From assembly GCF_937863485.1 (NCBI RefSeq), contig NZ_CALMFY010000244.1, positions 1 to 54,009 on the forward strand: a DNA stretch of 54,009 bases, in the 5' to 3' direction. Below, piece after piece: positions 26,466 through 36,010 of the stretch. Source of the DNA: an uncultured Nostoc sp. (GTDB taxonomy: Bacteria > Cyanobacteriota > Cyanobacteriia > Cyanobacteriales > Nostocaceae). The translations under genes were made by a program, and so were the position numbers. Below the pieces are notes generated by a model. That model had not been told where the DNA came from. It worked only from the letters and a program-made list of their open reading frames with translations, and searched no databases. Numbering within the stretch: the first letter of the stretch is position 1; each line of letters begins with the position of its first letter.

Positions 26466-27143
26466 TCAACTCAAAGAATCTGGATCTATCCCCAATCTTC
26501 GCAATTCTTGTGCCAACCTGTCGGCGCGTTGTTCGGCAGCGATCGCTCGTTCTTCTGGTGTTAGATATCTGACTCCTTGTTTGTCATACCAATACAACCA
26601 ATCCCGCGTAATTCCCTGATAGGTTCCCCGTTCATAACCAATTGCTAAACCTATCTCTGATAACCAAATTAGATTTCCTGCCTGCAATACATATTCCCCA
26701 TTGACAAAACGGTAAACTTCTAAAGGTGGTTTTCTCCGGCATTGGGGATTGTAGACAACATAATATAAAATCTCCATCTCAGCATAAAGTTTCTTTTTGC
26801 TGGTGTATTCCCCACGTCGTCTGTGAGAAACAACTTCTAATGCCACAATTGGCATCACCTTTTCTTCCCACAACACATAACTTAAACGCAAGTTCTCATC
26901 AAAAACTCGCTCGACTCCCAAACTTAAAAACCCATCGGGCACAATCGGCGGTAATTCAGGATCGTAGTATATCCCCATATCAACCCCAAAAAACCAATCC
27001 ATGCGGGTTGCCCACAGCCAAGCTAAGATGGCTTCTAGCAAGCCAGGAATCAAATGTTGTAGTTGATTATCCACAGGTTCATCGTCCGAATCGGGCAGAT
27101 CCTCGGCGGAGGGCAAGCAGTGCAATGGGTTGTAATTTAACAT
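26466..27143 (-). CDS. Uma2-family (DUF820) putative endonuclease
   Basis: The start at 27143 gives MLNYNPLHCLPSAEDLPDSDD, the usual beginning of this subfamily; the longer frame from a GTG at 27188 adds 15 unlike residues. The PD-(D/E)XK core is seen in VPDGFLSLGV, VALEVVSHRRRGEYTSKK (Glu and Lys of the motif) and LYYVVYNPQ. The C-terminus is a short coiled coil. Uma2 proteins are hugely expanded in cyanobacteria with unclear roles. Divergent from the CPBP gene. Confidence 0.85.
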   Translation of the reverse strand: MLNYNPLHCLPSAEDLPDSDDEPVDNQLQHLIPGLLEAILAWLWATRMDWFFGVDMGIYYDPELPPIVPDGFLSLGVERVFDENLRLSYVLWEEKVMPIVALEVVSHRRRGEYTSKKKLYAEMEILYYVVYNPQCRRKPPLEVYRFVNGEYVLQAGNLIWLSEIGLAIGYERGTYQGITRDWLYWYDKQGVRYLTPEERAIAAEQRADRLAQELRRLGIDPDSLS

Positions 27144-27256
27144 GGTGGGTGCGATTGCAGATTCATAATATTGATGATATCTATCCACCTCTGACTTTTT
27201 ATTGCGATAATTCCCAAGGGGGACGCGCTCTCCACTGGTAAGTTAAAGGGGGATAG

Positions 27257-28831
27257 ATGACACTCAAGCGATTGGTTTTAATTTTTGTACTAACGCCGAT
27301 AGCAGTTCTGTTGGCAGTTTCGGCTTTATTCGGTAGTTGGCAAGAACCTCAGTTCCAAAGTCGCCTGGAACTATACCAAACCAATATTGCTCTACAAGCC
27401 CAAGCTTGGCAATCAGAAGATAGCAACGATGACAATCTCCAGGCGATTCGGGAAGCGATACTTGGTGAGCAACCCCTGGAAAGCGCCACAAACCAATATG
27501 AGGAGGCGCGTCAATCAGTTCAAACTAATTTGGACAAAGTTGATAACAAACTTGCACAATTACGCTCTCAACCTGAAATAACTCCCATACCTCCAAAACC
27601 TCTACCTGACGTTCCTCCCACTACTAAAACCTCTAAACAGGGACAGCAACAGTTACAGCAGTCCCTCAAGCAATTACAAAAATTACTGGCCGAATTAGAC
27701 CTGCGCCTGGGAATTTTACAAGCACAGCAAGGACAGACGGATACAGCCCTTAAGACTTGGAGCAAATTAGAACAACGCTCAAATATCAATCCAGAATTTG
27801 GGGAAACCGCCGCTGTATTGAGTGGACTGTGGAGCAATCCTTCCCGTCTGCTCCCAAATGCTCAACAACCAATTCAAAAGAATTTAGAAGGTTGGTTTCG
27901 CTCTACTGCTTTGGTTAAGCTATACCAACTCCAGCAACGACAAGACGCTTTATCAGCAGTTAAAGCTGCACAACAAGAATCTGCGGCTCAAGCAGTGGTG
28001 AAATTAGCGGTTATTGGCACTATTCCCACCTTGGCGGCTTTAATTGGTCTAATACTGCTGATTTTATTATTTGCTCAACGCTTGTTGAAAGGAAAAGCCT
28101 CGTTACTAGCTCAAAATGCTGATGTCCTTTGGTCAACACCTTGGGATGGTGAAACGGTTTTGCAGGTTTTTGTCATCGGCTTTTTCTTCATGGGGCAAAT
28201 TTTTGTACCTTTAGTGCTATCGCTGCTCCCTATCCCACGTCCCATCACTGATGTGCGACTTCAGGCTTTTTCTGTTTTAATTAGTTACTTATTGGTAGCA
28301 TCGGGTGCGCTATTAGTGCTGTATTTCTCTCTCAAACGCTTTTTTCCACTACCAGAATTTTGGTTTCGCTTCCGTTTTCAAGATAACTGGTTTTTGTGGG
28401 GACTGGGAGGCTATTGCGCGGCTTTACCTATAGTTGTAGTGGTATCTTTAATCAATCAACAGCTATGGCAAGGACAGGGTGGTAGTAATCCCCTGTTGCA
28501 ATTAGCGTTGGAAAGCCGAGATGGTGTAGCACTTGGTATATTTTTTTCCACAGCAGCGATCGCAGCTCCATTTTTTGAAGAAATCCTATTTCGCGGCTTT
28601 TTGTTACCCTCTCTAACTCGTTACTTACCCGTGTGGGGATCGATTCTGATCAGCAGTTTGTTGTTTGCGATCGCTCACCTCAGCTTGTCGGAAATTCTGC
28701 CACTGACGGCATTGGGGATTGTGTTGGGGGTAGTCTACACGCGATCGCGCAACCTCTTTGCTCCTATGCTCCTCCACAGCCTCTGGAATAGTGGTACATT
28801 ATTAAGCTTATTTCTTTTAGGTAGCAATTAA
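27257..28831 (+). CDS. CPBP-family intramembrane metalloprotease
   Basis: The 524-residue protein has an N-terminal membrane helix, a long Gln-rich soluble region with coiled coil (about 35-230), then about eight membrane helices. The CPBP (Abi/CAAX protease-like) motifs are EEILFRGFLLPSL (about 435), FAIAHLSLSEILPL with the His, and HSLWNSGTL near the end. Substrate unknown; the large extramembrane N-terminus is characteristic of cyanobacterial homologues. A good SD (AAAGGGGG) precedes the ATG. Confidence 0.88.
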   Translation: MTLKRLVLIFVLTPIAVLLAVSALFGSWQEPQFQSRLELYQTNIALQAQAWQSEDSNDDNLQAIREAILGEQPLESATNQYEEARQSVQTNLDKVDNKLAQLRSQPEITPIPPKPLPDVPPTTKTSKQGQQQLQQSLKQLQKLLAELDLRLGILQAQQGQTDTALKTWSKLEQRSNINPEFGETAAVLSGLWSNPSRLLPNAQQPIQKNLEGWFRSTALVKLYQLQQRQDALSAVKAAQQESAAQAVVKLAVIGTIPTLAALIGLILLILLFAQRLLKGKASLLAQNADVLWSTPWDGETVLQVFVIGFFFMGQIFVPLVLSLLPIPRPITDVRLQAFSVLISYLLVASGALLVLYFSLKRFFPLPEFWFRFRFQDNWFLWGLGGYCAALPIVVVVSLINQQLWQGQGGSNPLLQLALESRDGVALGIFFSTAAIAAPFFEEILFRGFLLPSLTRYLPVWGSILISSLLFAIAHLSLSEILPLTALGIVLGVVYTRSRNLFAPMLLHSLWNSGTLLSLFLLGSN

Positions 28832-29457
28832 TACTATTTAATTACTGTTGTTTAAAAAAAGAATATCTGCTTTTATCTCCATAGGCAAGAACAATTTACT
28901 AGTTATAATTGGTGGTTATAAGCATAAATACTAGCTGAAAACCTAATCAAGATAATGGCAAAAGCAAATCACAGAATGCTGTTAAGATAGACAACAAATT
29001 ATCTAGTTAAGCATTTATTCTCATCCGGGTGATTTTAGCCAATAACTGGTCTAGTTATTGGTGCGATTGTGTTTCACGCCCTCTGGAAGCGATCAAAAAA
29101 AATCCGGAAATAATACTGATGGACTTGTAAAAAGTGGTGTAGCAGTTTTTGCTGATTCTTGAGGTTCATTCTTCTCAAGATCAATGTTTTACCTGAAAAT
29201 CTGCAAAACTGGCGCACCAGGGTTTGTGATCATCAAATCCACCAAAATTTATTAAGGAGCGCCAGATTTTCAGGCTATGCCGCAAGACGTTTTAGCCTCT
29301 CCTCTGGAATAGAAGCACGCTGATTTTGGTTATTTGTCTTGAGGCTTACTTATACTGAAAAAATTAAAAATTTATTTATTCAGCAAATACAGTTACTTGC
29401 TTTCATTACAATAAAGACTTTATTTTTATACCTGACTTATCAAGGAGCAGCACTCAT
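28832..29457. repeat. Gene-free region with a long imperfect inverted repeat
   Basis: CCTGAAAATCTG (29192-29203) pairs with CAGATTTTCAGG (29263-29274), and inside it GGCGC (29211-29215) with GCGCC (29259-29263, overlapping the right arm by one base). It could be a relic of a small mobile element or an RNA hairpin. No gene is supportable here. Confidence 0.45.
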
Positions 29458-29733
29458 ATGGCAAATATCAACCCCAGTCACCCTACCAAACAACTTTTAG
29501 CTGGTTACTGTGGCATTATTCTTGGAGCATTTGGGGTTCATAAATTTATTCTAGGATACGCTCCACAAGGCTTTATCATGTTGGTGATTTCAGTAGTCGG
29601 GGGTTCTTTCAGCTACGGTGTTGCCTTTTTAATTATGTTACTTGTAGGTTTAATTGAAGGCATGATCTATTTGAATAAGTCCCCTGAAGAATTTGTAAAT
29701 ACCTACTTTGTGAATAAGCAGGGCTGGTTCTAA
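29458..29733 (+). CDS. TM2-domain membrane protein
   Basis: 91 residues with two membrane helices and the TM2 signature: KQLLAGYCGIILGAFGVHKF at 12-31 and FSYGVAFLIMLLVGLIEGM at about 50. The family is of unknown function and often occurs in bacterial membranes. An AAGGAG site lies 11 bases before the ATG. Confidence 0.88.
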   Translation: MANINPSHPTKQLLAGYCGIILGAFGVHKFILGYAPQGFIMLVISVVGGSFSYGVAFLIMLLVGLIEGMIYLNKSPEEFVNTYFVNKQGWF

Positions 29734-30040
29734 AAACTTATATTTCACACTTGGGTTACTCTGTAAAGTTATATATCTTGAGTGGATCTTTGAAAAAAAT
29801 TTGTGATTTATTACATTTACAATTCTGTCTACCGTAACACTAAAGTGCTTATTTATATTTTAGATTAGCTAAAATTTGACCATTTATTCCTATGAGATAT
29901 CCCTAAATATAAGTAACAATAAATACACTTAAATTATGGATGTCATTTATGGTTGAGAAGTGGCATCTGCACTATCTTGTTAGGAGCCTTAGGTATTCAT
30001 ATCATGTCCACCTAATCACTTACGATATATCATTGCGAGT

Positions 30041-30097
30041 GCGTCTTGTAGAGTTGCAATTCGCTTGTGGTTCGGAGATTGCAACTCTACAAGACGC
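30041..30097. repeat. 20-bp perfect inverted repeat (MITE-like hairpin)
   Basis: GCGTCTTGTAGAGTTGCAAT at 30041-30060 pairs exactly with 30078-30097 around a 17-base loop. It continues into a G+C-rich REP module (CCTACCGGAAGGCTGCGCC). No gene of its own. Confidence 0.7.
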
Positions 30098-30217
30098 TAC
30101 CGCGAACACTTCGTACCCTACCGGAAGGCTGCGCCAATGCAATGACAACTAATTAGTCGGACATTAGACCTCTTGCACAAATGCAAAATTCGCCCACCCT
30201 GCGGGAAGCGAGCTACA

Positions 30218-30310
30218 TCCCCCAACCCCTTCTCCCAAAATTGGGAGAAGGGGAGCCAATTTCAAAGTCCCTCTCCCAAGCTTGGGAGAGGGATTTAGGG
30301 TGAGGGCTTT
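30218..30310. repeat. Dispersed CCTTCTCCC/GGGAGAAGG palindromes
   Basis: Two adjacent hairpins (CTTCTCCCAAAATTGGGAG and CCCTCTCCCAAGCTTGGGAG), the same family as the repeats near the two ends of the window. Confidence 0.7.
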
Positions 30311-30522
30311 TGATTCATGCAAGAAGTCTATTACATCATGACTTACTATATTCTCTGTTTGTATAACCTATTACAAACTGGATAAATGTATCTTTATTTT
30401 ATTAACTCTCCCTTGGGTAAACTTCTTTCTTGAGTAACTATTAATAAAAGTTATTGTGTATTCTGTACAGACTTATAGGTATAAATAGATATTTTGGCTA
30501 AAAAATTCTGAATCCTACTGCT

Positions 30523-30702
30523 ATGCTAACTATCAAACGTAAACAGCTGATCTGGATACTTTTCTTTTTGTTGGGCTTTGGCTATTTCAGCGCCATGTCT
30601 AATTTGGAAATTCACAATTTTTGGAAAAGCCTGATTATCCTCATGCCAATGCAGGTGGTAGCTATTATCTATGTGACTTATCTCCGCTGGAGCCGTCATT
30701 GA
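30523..30702 (+). CDS. Small two-helix membrane protein, 59 aa
   Basis: The frame MLTIKRKQLIWILFFLLGFG, then a polar turn (MSNLEIHNFWK), then SLIILMPMQVVAIIYVTYL and a basic end gives two membrane helices. No clear SD. It lies 135 bases upstream of the copper-type ATPase on the same strand; a link to it is only suggested by position. Confidence 0.5.
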   Translation: MLTIKRKQLIWILFFLLGFGYFSAMSNLEIHNFWKSLIILMPMQVVAIIYVTYLRWSRH

Positions 30703-30837
30703 CCCTCAGCGAGATACGATAAATTAATAAATTTAATAGGGTTGACATACAGTCGTAGTTCCATATTTCGCCTACGCTCAAATTAGAGACGCTTTTAGTC
30801 AGGCGTTGAATTTCTGTAGCGAATCTAAACACTTGCC

Positions 30838-33294
30838 ATGCAACTTGTCCCGAAAACTAAGCTAGCCCCAGAATTTGACCCAATCCTAGAGAAAATTATT
30901 CTCGATGTTGGGGGCATGAAGTGTGCTGGGTGTGTGAATGCAGTAGAGCGACAGCTAACCCAACATCCAGGAGTCAAGAGTGCCTGTGTGAACCTGGCCA
31001 CAGAAGTAGCAGTTGTAGAGTCAGAAACTGGTGCAGTAGATGCAGATGCACTAGCACAGCGATTAACAGCCGTTGGATTCCCGACTCAACCCCGAAAAGC
31101 TAGGGGTACAGTAGCAGGCGAGATATCTACCTTACCAGACCCAGCAGAACGACAACGCCGAGAAATGCGCTCTTCTGTTAGGCAGTTGGCGATCGCAGCA
31201 ATGTTGCTGTTATTGTCGGGAAGCGGACATTTTGGTAATCTTGGTAGCTCAGTGCTGCCACTGCTAAATAACATCTGGTTTCATTGTGGACTGGCGACAG
31301 TAGCGCTATTAATTCCTGGTCGCTCGATTTTAGTAGATGGCTGGCTGGGGTGGCGGCGAAATGCGCCTAACATGAACACCCTGATAGGATTGGGAACGCT
31401 GACAGCCTACATTGCTAGTTTAGTCGCGCTGCTCTTTCCCCAAATGGGTTGGGAGTGCTTCTTTGACGAACCAGTAATGATGCTGGGCTTTATTCTTTTG
31501 GGAAGGACATTAGAGCAACAAGCTAGAGGTCGCGCTGCTGCCGCATTTAGGAAATTGCTAGCACTCCAGCCACTCTTAGCGCGATTGATTGCCAATCCAG
31601 AGAAAGTCGGAGTGGGATCTTCTAGTGTAGAGATTCCTGCTGAACAGGTGCGTGTTGGTGAATGGTTACAAGTGCTGCCAGGTGATAAAATCCCTGTCGA
31701 TGGTGAAGTGGTGGTTGGTCAAACAACGGTCGATGAGTCAATGCTGACTGGGGAAGCCGTGCCAGCAATTAAGCAACCAGGAGATACTGTGACCGGAGGG
31801 ACACTAAACCAGTCAGGAGCGATCGCTATTCAGGCAACCCGGACTGGAAGTGATACAACTCTAGCTCAAATTGTCGCTTTAGTAGAAACCGCCCAAACTC
31901 GGAAAGCTCCAGTACAGAAATTAGCAGATACAGTAGCTGGTTACTTTACCTACAGTGTGCTGACAGCATCTGTATTAACATTTGTCTTTTGGTACTTTTT
32001 CGGTACTCACATCTGGACTGATGTCAGTATGTCTGATGGTATGGAAATGATCAGCCACGCTGACCACTCCGTACAGACGCGATTAATCGCGTCTGTACCC
32101 ACTCCCCACTCCCCCCTATTAATCAGCTTAAAACTAGCGATCGCAGTTATGGTAGTCGCCTGTCCATGTGCTTTGGGACTTGCCACACCAACAGCCATTC
32201 TTGTTGGGACTGCTATGGGCGCAGAACGGGGTCTATTAATCAAAGGCGGCGATGTTTTGGAAAGAGTACACCAGTTAAACACCGTAGTCTTTGATAAAAC
32301 TGGCACTCTGACCACGGGTAATCCCATCGTCACAGATTGTCTGTTAATTTCAGAAATGGGCAGTGGGAATCCCTACTCCCTGATCCAAATAGCAGCAGCA
32401 GTAGAAAGCGGTACTCACCACCCCCTAGCAAAAGCGATTCAGCAAGAAGCACAGCGGCAACAGTTATCTATTCCAGAGGCTGTGGACTTTCACACGGAAC
32501 CAGGATTGGGAGTGTCTGCCGTGGTAGAGGGCACAGTTGTACTATTGGGTAACTGGGACTGGTTGAGTTGGCACGGCATTGCGATTAGCGAAACTGCACA
32601 ACAGGTAGCACAGGATTTGGCAACAGATGGTAAAACAGTCGTTTGCATAGCAGTTGGGGGAACTTTAGCCGGGTTAATTGCTGTTTCTGATACCCTCAGA
32701 CCAGATGCCCAATCTACCGTAGACAAGTTGCGTCAGATGGGCTTACGGGTAATGCTGCTCAGTGGCGATCGCAAAGAAGCAGCTAGCGCCATAGCCAAAC
32801 AACTAGGATTAGCTAGTGCTGATGTAATAGCGGGTGTCCCTCCAGCTAAAAAAGCAGCTGCAATCCAGTCTCTACAACAAGCAGGGACAAAAGCAACTCC
32901 TAACTCCTCACTCCTAACTCAGCACTCAGTAGTCGCAATGGTAGGAGATGGAATCAACGATGCTCCAGCTTTATCTCAAGCAGATGTAGGAATTGCTTTA
33001 CACTCTGGGACAGATGTGGCGATGGAAACTGCTGAAATTGTCCTAATGCGCGATCGCTTAAACGATGTCGTCGAATCTATTCAGCTTAGTCGCGCCACTT
33101 TCAACAAAATCCGCCAAAATTTATTCTGGGCTTTTGCATATAATACAGTTGGCATTCCTTTAGCAGCCGGTGTTTTGTTCCCTAGTTTGGGTTTTGTCCT
33201 TAACCCATCTGGTGCTGCTGCCTTAATGGCTTTTAGCTCTGTTAGTGTCGTCACAAACTCAATATTATTACGGCGATTAGCTCATCACCCGTAG
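30838..33294 (+). CDS. Heavy-metal (Cu-type) P1B ATPase
   Basis: The 818-residue protein has an N-terminal HMA metal-binding domain with GMKCAGC (about 27-33), membrane helices, the actuator TGE (MLTGEAVPA), the CPC metal site in the sixth helix (VVACPCALGLATPT), the phosphorylated Asp (VFDKTGTLTTG), the HP motif (THHPLAKAI) and MVGDGINDAPAL. CPC plus HMA indicate monovalent copper (or silver) transport; whether it is the CtaA or PacS type is not decided. It carries two unusual in-frame repeat insertions (about residues 411-428 and 686-699). Confidence 0.93.
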   Translation: MQLVPKTKLAPEFDPILEKIILDVGGMKCAGCVNAVERQLTQHPGVKSACVNLATEVAVVESETGAVDADALAQRLTAVGFPTQPRKARGTVAGEISTLPDPAERQRREMRSSVRQLAIAAMLLLLSGSGHFGNLGSSVLPLLNNIWFHCGLATVALLIPGRSILVDGWLGWRRNAPNMNTLIGLGTLTAYIASLVALLFPQMGWECFFDEPVMMLGFILLGRTLEQQARGRAAAAFRKLLALQPLLARLIANPEKVGVGSSSVEIPAEQVRVGEWLQVLPGDKIPVDGEVVVGQTTVDESMLTGEAVPAIKQPGDTVTGGTLNQSGAIAIQATRTGSDTTLAQIVALVETAQTRKAPVQKLADTVAGYFTYSVLTASVLTFVFWYFFGTHIWTDVSMSDGMEMISHADHSVQTRLIASVPTPHSPLLISLKLAIAVMVVACPCALGLATPTAILVGTAMGAERGLLIKGGDVLERVHQLNTVVFDKTGTLTTGNPIVTDCLLISEMGSGNPYSLIQIAAAVESGTHHPLAKAIQQEAQRQQLSIPEAVDFHTEPGLGVSAVVEGTVVLLGNWDWLSWHGIAISETAQQVAQDLATDGKTVVCIAVGGTLAGLIAVSDTLRPDAQSTVDKLRQMGLRVMLLSGDRKEAASAIAKQLGLASADVIAGVPPAKKAAAIQSLQQAGTKATPNSSLLTQHSVVAMVGDGINDAPALSQADVGIALHSGTDVAMETAEIVLMRDRLNDVVESIQLSRATFNKIRQNLFWAFAYNTVGIPLAAGVLFPSLGFVLNPSGAAALMAFSSVSVVTNSILLRRLAHHP
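32071..32098. repeat. 28-bp perfect palindrome inside the P-type ATPase gene
   Basis: GTACAGACGCGATT (32071-32084) is followed directly by its reverse complement. The same CAGACGCGATT arm recurs outside genes at about 36013 and 41141-41164, and a half at about 3205. It is read as VQTRLIASV within a stretch not expected in this family. Confidence 0.8.
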
Positions 33295-33558
33295 AATACT
33301 CTTTTGCACGTAAAATTTTCCAGTACAAATCTAGGTTATTCCCATCTCAAATTAAACTGAGTCCAGCCCACAAAGCCTCTTGAGACACTTCCCAAAGCTA
33401 TCATAGCTACTGGAGTAGAACGGCCATGTTCTACTCTTTCAAGGTATTATGCAATTTTAAAGCTTATTTAGATCAGCACCACAAACTTATGGTGCGCGAG
33501 AATCGCAGGATACGATACTAAACAAATCTTGATTAATTACAGTTCCACCGATTTGTCA

Positions 33559-33999
33559 ATGGCAGCAGAAACTAATGAAAACCATCTACTGATTATTGAA
33601 GACGATCAAGGTCGCAAAGAATTTTCTTTGGAGCAACCCGTCTACTCTATCGGTAGAGATCGCGAATGTAATATCCGTTTGATGTCGCAGTTTGTCTCCC
33701 GCCGCCATGCCACATTAGTGAGATTGCCACGAGAGCATAATAGTCATAGCTACTATTACCGAATTGTAGATGGCGATGCCAAAGGTAAGCCTAGTTCCAA
33801 CGGTTTGATGATTAATGGACGTAAGATACCAGCCCACGATCTCAGAAATGAAGACGAGATCGTTTTTGGTCCTCAAGTCCGTGCCATTTATTACCTTTTA
33901 AAAAACACTCAGCGTTTGGGACAAACCGATTCGAGCGAGTACGACATTACACTAATAAACCCCGGTATGGCCGAGGATTTAGAGGATGTGGGAGATTGA
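33559..33999 (+). CDS. FHA-domain protein
   Basis: The ATG at 33559 gives 146 residues (a TTG at 33529 would add ten). The FHA core spans about 25-110: YSIGRDRECNIRLMSQFVSRRHATLV with the phosphothreonine-binding Arg, Ser and His, then NGLMINGRK. A lone FHA domain binds phosphothreonine proteins; the partner is unknown. A hairpin follows the stop. Confidence 0.85.
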   Translation: MAAETNENHLLIIEDDQGRKEFSLEQPVYSIGRDRECNIRLMSQFVSRRHATLVRLPREHNSHSYYYRIVDGDAKGKPSSNGLMINGRKIPAHDLRNEDEIVFGPQVRAIYYLLKNTQRLGQTDSSEYDITLINPGMAEDLEDVGD

Positions 34000-34022
34000 A
34001 TTCTAAACTAGCAATCACAGTC

Positions 34023-34057
34023 TGACACTCTCACGGCTTCAAGTCGTGGGAGTGTCA
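34023..34057. terminator. Hairpin between convergent genes, IS200/IS605-end-like
   Basis: TGACACTC (34023-34030) pairs with GAGTGTCA (34050-34057), and CACG with CGTG inside, around a CTTCAAG tip. It could terminate both convergent transcripts. The sequence also resembles the right-end hairpin of cyanobacterial IS200/IS605 elements, but no transposase is nearby. Confidence 0.55.
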
Positions 34058-34076
34058 ATTCAATCACTCACTAAAC

Positions 34077-34424
34077 CTATCCTGCAAGACTTTCAATCAA
34101 ATGCCAATGGCGACTACTTTCAATAGCCTGCTTGATGAATTCAAACATTTGTCGGCAGTAATTATCTAGTTGGAGTGGTAGTTCTTCATTTTTAATCACA
34201 ATACTCATCCGGGTTTCTGTTTCAGTAGATTTTGATTTATCAATCAGTACTTCTACTGTGACCAATTTAGGAAAAGGAACATTGCCGGGAACTTCACGAG
34301 CGATAATGTAATCGCCCATGTGGTATTGAATATCCAACTGACAGTCCTGTAGAAGTTCTACAAGTAATGGCTGGAGATGGTCACTAGGAACAGAAACGAT
34401 AAATGAACAGGTATAGCGAGCCAT
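34077..34424 (-). CDS. Conserved hypothetical protein, 115 aa
   Basis: 115 residues, start MARYTCSFIVSVPSDHLQPLL, a mixed beta/alpha soluble protein without signal. It looks like a small cyanobacterial conserved family, perhaps related to SRPBCC-like folds by length and strand pattern, but I do not recognise a named family. Convergent with the FHA gene. Confidence 0.6.
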   Translation of the reverse strand: MARYTCSFIVSVPSDHLQPLLVELLQDCQLDIQYHMGDYIIAREVPGNVPFPKLVTVEVLIDKSKSTETETRMSIVIKNEELPLQLDNYCRQMFEFIKQAIESSRHWHLIESLAG

Positions 34425-34627
34425 AATAGCCCCACGCCTTGCAACACTCCGTCCATCCTATAATACCGAAGCATCTAAACGGGAAAGCCATTCAAAAGCA
34501 AAGTTTTTGAGTTTTGAGATCAGGCATTACCAGATATACAGTCATATCTCTTCTATCGAGAAGGAAAGTACCGTAAGCTGAAAGTTTGATCAAAAACTTT
34601 ACAATAAAGGTTTGGCTGAGGTAGAAA

Positions 34628-35548
34628 ATGAAAGTCGCAATTACTGGAGCAACAGGATTTGTTGGTAGTCGTTTAGTACAACGACTCCACGGAAAAGGTC
34701 ATAAAGTAGTAGTATTAGCTCGGAACACCGCCTTTGCTCAAAAGGTTTTTCCATCCGAGGCTTTCCCCAATCTAGAAATCGTTGCCTATACACCAAATGC
34801 ATCTGGTTCTTGGCAAAGTGTCATTGCTAGTTGTGATGGCGTAGTTAATTTGGCAGGAGAACCTATTGCTGAAGGACGCTGGACACCAGAACGCAAACAA
34901 GAAATCCTCAATAGCCGGAAGCTAGGTACACAAAAATTAGTTGAAACAATAGCCAACGCTAATCCCAAACCAACAGTATTAGTTAACGCTTCGGCTATTG
35001 GCTACTACGGCACTAGTGAAAGCGCAACCTTTGATGAAACAAGCCTATCTGGTAACGATTTTCTCGCCCAAGTCTGCCAAGCCTGGGAAACAGAAGCGAG
35101 AAAGGTAAAAGATGCTGGTGTACGGTTGGTAATTCTGCGTCTTGGGATTGTTCTGGGCAATGGTGGTGCTTTAGGTAAAATGATTCCGCCTTTCAAACTC
35201 TTCGCTGGTGGTCCCATTGGCAGTGGTCGGCAGTGGTTCTCTTGGATTCACGTAGACGATTTAGTTAACCTGATTTTGCAAGCTTTAACTAAACCGGAAA
35301 TAGAAGGTGTATATAATGCCACTGCCCCTAATCCAGTCCGAATGGCAGATTTAAGCCAAACTTTGGGACGAGTGATGAATCGCCCTTCTTGGTTGCCTGT
35401 TCCTGCTTTTGCGATCGAAGCTCTTTTAGGAGACGGAGCTATAGTAGTTTTAGAAGGTCAGCAAGTTCTACCCAAGCGCACCGAAGAAACAGGCTTTGAG
35501 TACAAATACCCGAATTTACAATCAGCATTAACACAAATTCTTACATAG
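34628..35548 (+). CDS. TIGR01777-family epimerase (SDR39U1-like)
   Basis: The 306-residue protein begins with the NAD(P) motif ITGATGFVGSRLV and has the family segments VVNLAGEPIAEGRWTPERK (about 74-92), VNASAIGYYG (about 117-126), ILRLGIVLGNGGALGKM and WFSWIHVDDLVNLI. Homologues include YfcH; substrate unknown. Complete. Confidence 0.9.
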   Translation: MKVAITGATGFVGSRLVQRLHGKGHKVVVLARNTAFAQKVFPSEAFPNLEIVAYTPNASGSWQSVIASCDGVVNLAGEPIAEGRWTPERKQEILNSRKLGTQKLVETIANANPKPTVLVNASAIGYYGTSESATFDETSLSGNDFLAQVCQAWETEARKVKDAGVRLVILRLGIVLGNGGALGKMIPPFKLFAGGPIGSGRQWFSWIHVDDLVNLILQALTKPEIEGVYNATAPNPVRMADLSQTLGRVMNRPSWLPVPAFAIEALLGDGAIVVLEGQQVLPKRTEETGFEYKYPNLQSALTQILT

Positions 35549-35559
35549 AGTCCAAAAGT

Positions 35560-35664
35560 CACAGTTCAAGAGACTGGGTATCAGGTATTAGGTACTGGGG
35601 ACTGGAAAGAAGCAGGGGAGTTAGAAAGCTAACAATGCTCCATGCCCCATGCCCAATCCCTGAA
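35560..35664. repeat. Short tandem repeats of TACTGGGGACTGG/ATGCCCC type
   Basis: Imperfect heptamer-like runs (GGTATTAGGTACTGGGGACT; CATGCCCCATGCCC) of the class also present at 49208-49242 and 36520-36600. No gene. Confidence 0.5.
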
Positions 35665-35910
35665 CTATTGACTAGAGAGAAATTTTCTTGAAACCCAACT
35701 GATAATACCGCTGAGAATCGCACCGCCCATAAGGATGCCAATCGCTGGATTAAACACGGGTTGCCACAGTTTATGCCATAAATCCAAACCCAGGTTAACT
35801 CCTACAGCATCACCGATCGCAGCGATCGCTAACCAGACAAAGCCAAATAAAACCAAAAAAACATCTGCGACTAAAACCATGTTTAGCCAATTCAACAATT
35901 TATCTTTCAT
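35665..35910 (-). CDS. Small two-helix membrane protein, 81 aa
   Basis: 81 residues with two hydrophobic segments (about 10-33, VLVADVFLVLFGFVWLAIAA, and 52-72, PAIGILMGGAILSGIISWV). A conserved-looking cyanobacterial small membrane protein; function unknown. No signal peptide cleavage site is apparent. Confidence 0.65.
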   Translation of the reverse strand: MKDKLLNWLNMVLVADVFLVLFGFVWLAIAAIGDAVGVNLGLDLWHKLWQPVFNPAIGILMGGAILSGIISWVSRKFLSSQ

Positions 35911-36010
35911 CTATCCTTTTGTCTAATTGCCCCAAATTTTACGACTGCTAACTAAGTGACGGGTAAATTACAAGTGAGGATTACCGACTTGAATTTAACT
36001 CCTCACTCCT

